From Diatrype stigma (taxonomy: Eukaryota; Ascomycota; Sordariomycetes; Xylariales; Diatrypaceae), in contig JAKJXP020000037.1 in NCBI GenBank assembly GCA_022225965.2, forward strand, positions 124,001-188,000: a stretch of 64,000 bases of DNA. Reading direction: 5' to 3'. How positions within the stretch are numbered: the first letter of the stretch is position 1; each line of letters starts with the position of its first letter. This document shows, in pieces, positions 58,868 through 64,000 of this stretch. The notes under the pieces were generated by a model. That model saw only the letters and a list, made by a program, of their open reading frames with translations, ran no database searches and was not told the DNA's origin. Made by a program: the position numbers and the translations under genes.

Positions 58868-59266
58868 ACGGTGGTTTACTGGTACATAAAGGGTGCGTCA
58901 AGGAGCATTGGTGAGGTAGGGTCCGTGGGATCCGTAGAGAGGTTCCGCGGGGGTCCGGGCAACTTCAGCGTGCAGTCTCAGGACGATTATAAATCAGCTA
59001 TCAGAAACTAAGCAACGACAGGGGTCGTCGTGAAGCTCCCGCTACGGACCACCGCGGACCCTAACTAGGTATACGAAATATCGTGATTATACCCTTCCTG
59101 CGCCGGTATAATGAAATATATAAGGAAGGTTAAACGGAATAGAACGTATGTCGAAATGAGTATCAATCAAAGAGTGCAATTACCAACACGCACAATTTCA
59201 CGAAAGGACAGTCACGACGGAAACCATCCAAACAAAACATAACTATCCCCTATTAAATATTTCACC
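58868..59266. promoter_or_regulatory. Shared divergent promoter of regulator and reductase
   Basis: 399 bp between two start codons pointing apart. It holds the GGTCCG cluster in its left half and AT-rich sequence with TATATAAGG at about 59116-59124, about 150 bp before the reductase ATG. Confidence 0.55.
58919..59060. promoter_or_regulatory. Cluster of GGTCCG/CGGACC sites in the divergent promoter
   Basis: GGTCCG at 58920-58925 and 58952-58957 and CGGACC at 59045-59050 and 59055-59060, the last pair spaced exactly 10 bp. 59045-59054 also reads CGG-N4-CCG, a typical everted or inverted CGG arrangement for Zn2Cys6 dimers. The intergenic region separates the Zn2Cys6 gene from the reductase gene. 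Binding is inferred. Confidence 0.5.
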
Positions 59267-60474
59267 ATGCCCAAGCAAGCAATTATTCAAAGCTCGATTG
59301 AAGCGGTCGACTTCATCAATACCCCTATTCCAACTCCTGGGGACAAGGAAGTTATCATCAAAGTTGTTGTCGCGGGGACAAACCCCAAAGACTGGAAAAT
59401 GCCATTATGGCAAGTACAACTCCGCCATCAGATCAAGTATTAATCCTAGAGTGCATGATGCTGATACTGTGTATAGGGAGGATTTGGCTCATAACAGCGG
59501 TGACGATATGGCGGGTATCGTGCATTCTGTCGGCAAGGACGTCTACGAGTTCAAGCCGGGAGACCGTGTAGCAGCCGTGCACGAGACTGGAAAAGAAAAC
59601 GGCAGCTTCGCGGAGTATGCAGTGGCCCCCGACTGGACGACCTTCCACATCCCGCACAACATCTCCTTCGAAGAGGCCGCCACCATCCCACTTGCCGCTC
59701 TCACTGCTGCCTTGGCCCTCTACTCGGACTTGAAGCTTCCTGCGCCCTACGGCCCGGTCAGGCTCGCGGAAGGGTGGGCAGAGAGTGCCCCTCTTGATCT
59801 ACGGGGTCACATCCGCCGTCGGGGCATTCGCTGCGAAATTCTCACGGCTGTCCGGATGCAGTCCTATCATCGGGGTCGCCGGCCAGGCTAGCGACTACGC
59901 AAGCCCCTTAGTCGACTACGTGGTGGACTACCGCAAAGGTGGAGACGCTCTTGTCGCGGCTGTGCGAGAGATCGCGAAGAAGGAAGGACTGCCGGGCGGC
60001 AAGATTCCCAACGTCTTCGACGCTATCAGTGATGCCGGATCCCTCGAGGCAACCCTTCGCTTTGTTGACCCGGACGCCGGCACTGTCAGCACCGTCCTGC
60101 CCCCCAAGCTCTTTGCCAAGGACAAGGAGAACTACGCGTACCCGGCCGGGGTGACGGGTATCAACAGTGCCGTCCCACAGGTCTGGTCGACGCACAAGGA
60201 TTTTGGCTATCTGTGGTCGCGCTATCTGGGAAGACTTCTGGAAAGTGGGGCATTGAAGCCGCACCCCTATGAAGTCGTTCCAGGTGGGTTGAGAGGTGTC
60301 TTGACAGGGCTGCAGAAGTTGAGGGACGGAAAGGCTAGTGCTGTCAAGTACGTGTACAGGATTGACGAGACGGGCGATGTCCCTAGCTACTTGCCGGGAG
60401 CCAAGGAGTCGGATTCGGGATCTCAACCCAGTCAGAACTCTCAGCAGCTTCGAGATTTCTCCTTCACTGCTTAG
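59267..60474 (+). pseudogene. Medium-chain (trans-enoyl) reductase/quinone-oxidoreductase-like gene with a frameshift
   Basis: MDR-superfamily gene. Exon 1 is 59267-59409 and exon 2 starts at 59477; the 67-nt intron has a GC donor (TG/GCAAGT) and a TATAG acceptor, the only junction I found that keeps frame (NPKDWKMPL into EDLAHNSGDDMAGIVHSVG). GDDMAGIV, PGDRVAA and the NADPH loop YGVTSAVGAFAAK (AxxG type) place it near LovC-like and CipB-like zinc-independent reductases. At about 59771-59780 (AGGGTGGGCA) the frame shifts by one base with no room for an intron: upstream runs to a stop at 59891, downstream continues from about 59785 to 60474. Either one extra G is a sequencing error in a G-rich run, or the gene is inactivated. 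Divergent from the Zn2Cys6 gene. Confidence 0.75.
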
Positions 60475-61211
60475 AGTACACTTATCGAGTGGATTGTGGA
60501 AGATACACACAAAGCAATGATGAGGATCTGTGTTAGTGGTTCTGACATATCAGTCTATCTCCTATACGCGGTTGCGTACTCGAGTGTGCAGTATATCACC
60601 GGGTACTAGTGACAAGAGCACTTATAGATCCTAGAAATCAATATCTACCTGGTAGTTTCGTAACGGATTTAGTGAGAGGTCATTCTAGCCTTCGAGGTAT
60701 GGGTATTAGCTTGTGTATGATGTATCCACTCCATTGGGGGCAGCTGATTGGGAGCAGGAGTCGAAATAGATCTCGTAAGCGTATCACTATCGGGAACCGG
60801 CACGCTAAATCTAATTTCGGACTGGACATGCCGGCCTGCACCTCGGACGCGGATGAAAAACAACACCGGCTCGGCATACGCAGACATCCGAGGTCCACTT
60901 TTCAGTCTCTGGTCCGCATGATATTGCTTAGAGTTTTGCCCCTTTTCTACGTTTTCCATATAGAACTATGAATACTCGTACGGCATTGATTGACCCGTCC
61001 AGATCCTACGACACACTCATCACCCCCCGCATGTCTAAGACGTTGGCCACAACATAGGTTTATCTATATAAGGAGAGCTTGAAGCCAACGAAATGACTAC
61101 ACTGACCTCGGAACATAGTCGTTTTACCTCCTAAACATCGCCCCAATACCTTACTCAAACAGTGAAATTTTGTTCTCGCTGGTTAGAAAACCTAGACTTT
61201 GTCGTACTACG
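60475..61211. other. Intergenic with a TATA-like box
   Basis: No supported gene; a 120-aa open frame at 60609-60971 has no motif and overlaps equally open frames on the other strand. TATATAAG at 61075-61082 lies about 130 bp upstream of the next start. Confidence 0.55.
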
Positions 61212-61937
61212 ATGACAGAATTTCAGATCAAAGTCGTGTCCGACAACGTTTGCCCTTGGGTAAGAAAAATATACATGGCGCTTAGGACCTGCCCAGACTA
61301 TGGATTACTGACGGGAATATAACAGTGTTACATTGGGTGCAAGAGGCTCGAAAAAGGCATAAAACTTTACAAGAAAGTTTACCCCGGCGGCAAAAATGAC
61401 AAATTCGTTATTTCCTGGTCACCCTTCTACCTCGACGCAAACTTGCCTCAGCAGAGCATCCCGCTTCGACAGCGCTTCGAGGAGCGATATGGGCCAGAGC
61501 GGGCCCTGGAGAAACAAGCGCGCCTGAAGAACATTGGGCTACAGGAAGGCATCCATTTCAGCTTCGATAGCAAGCTCGGCAACACACGTGACTCGCATCG
61601 ACTAATACAGCTAGGCAAGACTAAGGGTAGCGATGTGGAAAACCGTATCGTCCTCGAGCTGTTCAAGGATTACTTTGAGGGAGATGGAGATATCACCAGC
61701 CATGAGACGCTGACCGCGGTGGGCGTTCGTGCCGGGTTGGATCGAGATGAGGTGGAGGACTGGCTGAAAATGGGGAAGGGAGGGGATGAGGTCGATTCCG
61801 AGGCACAAGAAGCAGTTCGCAGAGGCATCGATGGCGTGCCAAACTTTACGGTCCAGGGAGAGGTGTTGGATGGCGCGGATGACCCACAGGCTTTTGTCGA
61901 GATGTTCGTCAAGGTCAAAGAAAAGGAACAGGCTTGA
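61212..61937 (+). CDS. DsbA/FrnE-like thioredoxin-fold oxidoreductase (2 exons)
   Basis: Exons 61212-61259 and 61326-61937 (66-nt intron), 219 aa. The intron splits the active-site motif: CPW/C (C14, C17) in VVSDNVCPWCYIGCKRLE, the FrnE subgroup of DsbA-like proteins related to 2-hydroxychromene-2-carboxylate isomerases. A helical insert follows (LRQRFEERYGPERAL), with NTRDSHRLIQL, and a C-terminal GVPNFTVQGEVLDGADDP containing the cis-Pro before a strand. No signal peptide, so likely cytosolic. Function in fungi is unclear (thiol redox or polyketide-associated). The same-strand reductase upstream gives possible but unproven context. Confidence 0.85.
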
Positions 61938-63349
61938 TTTAGTCCCGGGTGTACTTCGCGTATGAACCTAGGAAGCGAGACCGAGTTCGTTCCCTACTGC
62001 GATGACCAGTACAGGTCATACTTAAAGTCTCACAACTCCCTATTTCAAAGACAAGAAATTGACATCACATTGAAGTGTGGGAATATGATCGCCGTCTGGA
62101 CGTGGCGATATACTCCTTAATGAACGAGGCTTCACTTTCAATGGGCCGTCCTTTAAGAACTACCCTTTTCTGGGAGTGGTAGTGGCTTACACAGAACGAC
62201 TTTATTGGAGACTTATGGAAATTCCACAGGTAACTAGTAAAAGTCATATAGGCGGTGTTGCGCTAAGGGGCCCCTTTTTGAGCACCCCGGGCGGAATGCG
62301 TACTAGAACAGCAGAACCTTTTCCCTAGCCCCGATCATGTATACATGGTGCTTCCTATACCGCCTCCAACTTCTAGCTTTACCAGACGACTATTACAGGT
62401 ATACACGTGGGTTCGAACAACTGTCTAAGTGAGTATAGTTGACCAAATGATGGTTCCTATATTATTCAAATCGCACTCAAAGTAGCATTGGCTGATGAAG
62501 GCAACAGCGCTCCGGGGCTGATACTACTCTTGAAGGTATTATCTAGCGAAGCACTCACTTTTCCACGGGGCGATGAAATCGTATCAAGATCTAATGAATG
62601 CGGCCTATGGCAATATATCACATCCCGTATAGGCTACGCTATCGATTGATATTAATTGTCGTATTCTATACCTCGTTCTTGAACTTTGCTCTGTCCATTG
62701 ACAACCGACGGATACGAGATGTAATATGACAATAATGTACGGAATGGGTGGAGAACGACGATCCTCATTTGGTTTATGTCTCATTTTACGGAAGAGTGCG
62801 TATTTGTGTAAACATTTGATGTGATACATAAATGAAATCACGATAATGTGTAGAGCCGATTAACGACACAATCTTCCATGGCTGCATCTTGCACCACCAT
62901 TATCGATACGGCTCTGTTCTCTGTTACTTTTATATGGCCTCCCAACCCCAATCAGATCATGACTTACTCCGCATAGCATTGGTTGCACATGCCACAAGGA
63001 AACATAAAAGGCTACTGCGATTTCCGTTTCGCAGTAGGCAATGATAACAGCGTGTGTAGCTAACTCTTTGACCTCCTGCTGGTATGTGTTCTTGAGTAAG
63101 CCCACACGCAAATTCTTCTACACCGATCCAAGGCGGGGTTGGCGGTAAGATCAACGTCGCTGGGACATGCCCCTCAGCGATGTCAGCCATATATATATAT
63201 ATCATCATTCGACCTGCATCACAGAAAACTCCAATATCAATTTTATACTACACCCCTGAAGTTACTGAAGCTCAACCACTTGACACTCTACGTTTGAACA
63301 ACTTTAACTTACCCACACATACCGCCACAGCATTAATACGGGTTTTAAA
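61938..63349. other. Intergenic, no gene seen
   Basis: About 1.4 kb, AT-leaning, with an AT dinucleotide run at about 63188-63203. Short ORFs lack motifs. Confidence 0.6.
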
Positions 63350-64000
63350 ATGAAACCCGCACTGTTAATGGCTGGCTTAGCCATCATGACGGACGCCGTC
63401 CCAACGAAACCTACGAGGCGACTTATTATCGACACTGATATGCTCAATTTTGATGATGACCCGCTAGCCATTGGCTTGGCAAACATCTTCCAGAACTGGG
63501 GAGAAGTAGAACTCGTTGGAATTATGGCAAGTACGTGTTCCAGGACTCCCTGCGTTAGATAGCCAGTGCTTTGACTAACTACGAACACAGGTGTCAACAG
63601 CAGGTTTACTTTGCCGGGAGCAGACGCCATCAACACGTACTATGGGCATCCAAATGTCCCGCTGGCAATCCAAAAACCGCTTAATAACTTGGTATGCCAG
63701 GCTTGAAACCGCCCGTGTGACTTGGCTGACTTGGCTATTGTACCTCCTAGACGCAATGGCCGGAATTCACCCAATATGGTGACTATCTGACAGGCTTGAC
63801 CTACAACTTCACCGAGGATCTCAGAGACGGAGCCAACACCCCGGACCCTGGTAAGTATCATTCCTTAATCACCCCCGCAAAACACTGCCGGGGAAAAGGG
63901 GGGGTTCCCTAACAAAGTCCCAGTCTCATCATATCGCTACCTCCTCTCGACATCAGCCGACAACTCCGTCACCATAGCGGTGATCGGCTTCTTCGACAAC
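63350..64000 (+). CDS. Inosine-uridine-type nucleoside hydrolase, 5' part (window ends inside the gene)
   Basis: Exons 63350-63530, 63591-63691, 63751-63850 and 63924 to beyond 64000; introns of 60, 59 and 73 nt keep frame. N-terminal signal-like stretch (MKPALLMAGLAIMTDAVP), then LIIDTDMLNFDDDPLA with the family's calcium-binding Asp cluster (D28, D30, D35-D37), LANIFQNWGEVELVGIMAS and INTYYGHPNVPLA. This is the beginning of a ribonucleoside hydrolase (nucleoside + water to base + ribose), probably secreted. The C-terminal two-thirds, including the active-site His region, lies outside the window. Confidence 0.82.

Noticed and set aside
60609..60971. 120-aa frame between the reductase and the DsbA-like gene
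   Set aside because: No motif, equal-length frames on the opposite strand, no promoter or splice support.

Overview
The window is nuclear DNA of a filamentous ascomycete (Pezizomycotina, most likely a sordariomycete). The evidence is: genes interrupted by short (49-142 nt) GT..AG introns, which I placed by reading-frame continuity; a HET-domain gene; a Zn2Cys6 regulator; a fungal annexin; and spacers full of the short TACCTAGGTA/TAGGTAGG words common in that class. It carries 21 supported protein genes, one small helix-turn-helix gene or transposase relic, two non-autonomous inverted-repeat elements and two assembly gaps. No rRNA, tRNA or CRISPR array was recognised.

Layout. 1-3545 is spacer and a long leader for a Cid1-type nucleotidyltransferase (3546-7574). 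9835-14104 holds two rapidly evolving, low-complexity genes, BTB-like then F-box-like. A first poly-G/N/poly-C gap (14467-14612) touches the 3' end of a secreted alpha/beta hydrolase (minus, 14629-16141). Next come an intronless SLC35F-type transporter (18462-19679), a HET-domain protein (20142-22103), a Tsc13-like enoyl-CoA reductase lacking its catalytic tyrosine (23191-24248) and an unknown disordered protein (25227-25895). 26702-31206 (minus) carries an Sqt1-like WD40 ribosome-assembly protein and an Avt-type vacuolar amino-acid transporter. 32625-35832 (minus) is a large disordered coiled-coil protein. A second gap follows near 36064, then the helix-turn-helix relic, an SDR (37992-38936) and Gpi2/PIG-C (minus, 39241-40968).

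41-48 kb is gene-poor. It contains a 500-bp element with 9-bp target duplication, a single-pass membrane protein (43474-44259) and a 1368-bp element with long inverted repeats, an 8-bp target duplication and an extremely AT-rich core. 48161-55800 holds a fungal annexin with charged tails, an SH3 protein of the Lsb1/Pin3 type (minus) and a mitochondrial 2-methylcitrate dehydratase (minus).

The last 8 kb contains a Zn2Cys6 regulator (minus, 56626-58867) diverging from a medium-chain enoyl reductase-like gene (59267-60474) that carries a frameshift. Their shared 399-bp promoter has four copies of GGTCCG/CGGACC. A DsbA/FrnE-like oxidoreductase and a truncated nucleoside hydrolase follow. Housekeeping genes (Gpi2, Sqt1, 2-methylcitrate dehydratase, SLC35F, annexin) alternate with accessory ones (HET, BTB/F-box, Tsc13 paralogue, regulator/reductase pair). 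Most genes look independently transcribed; only the regulator/reductase pair suggests co-regulation.
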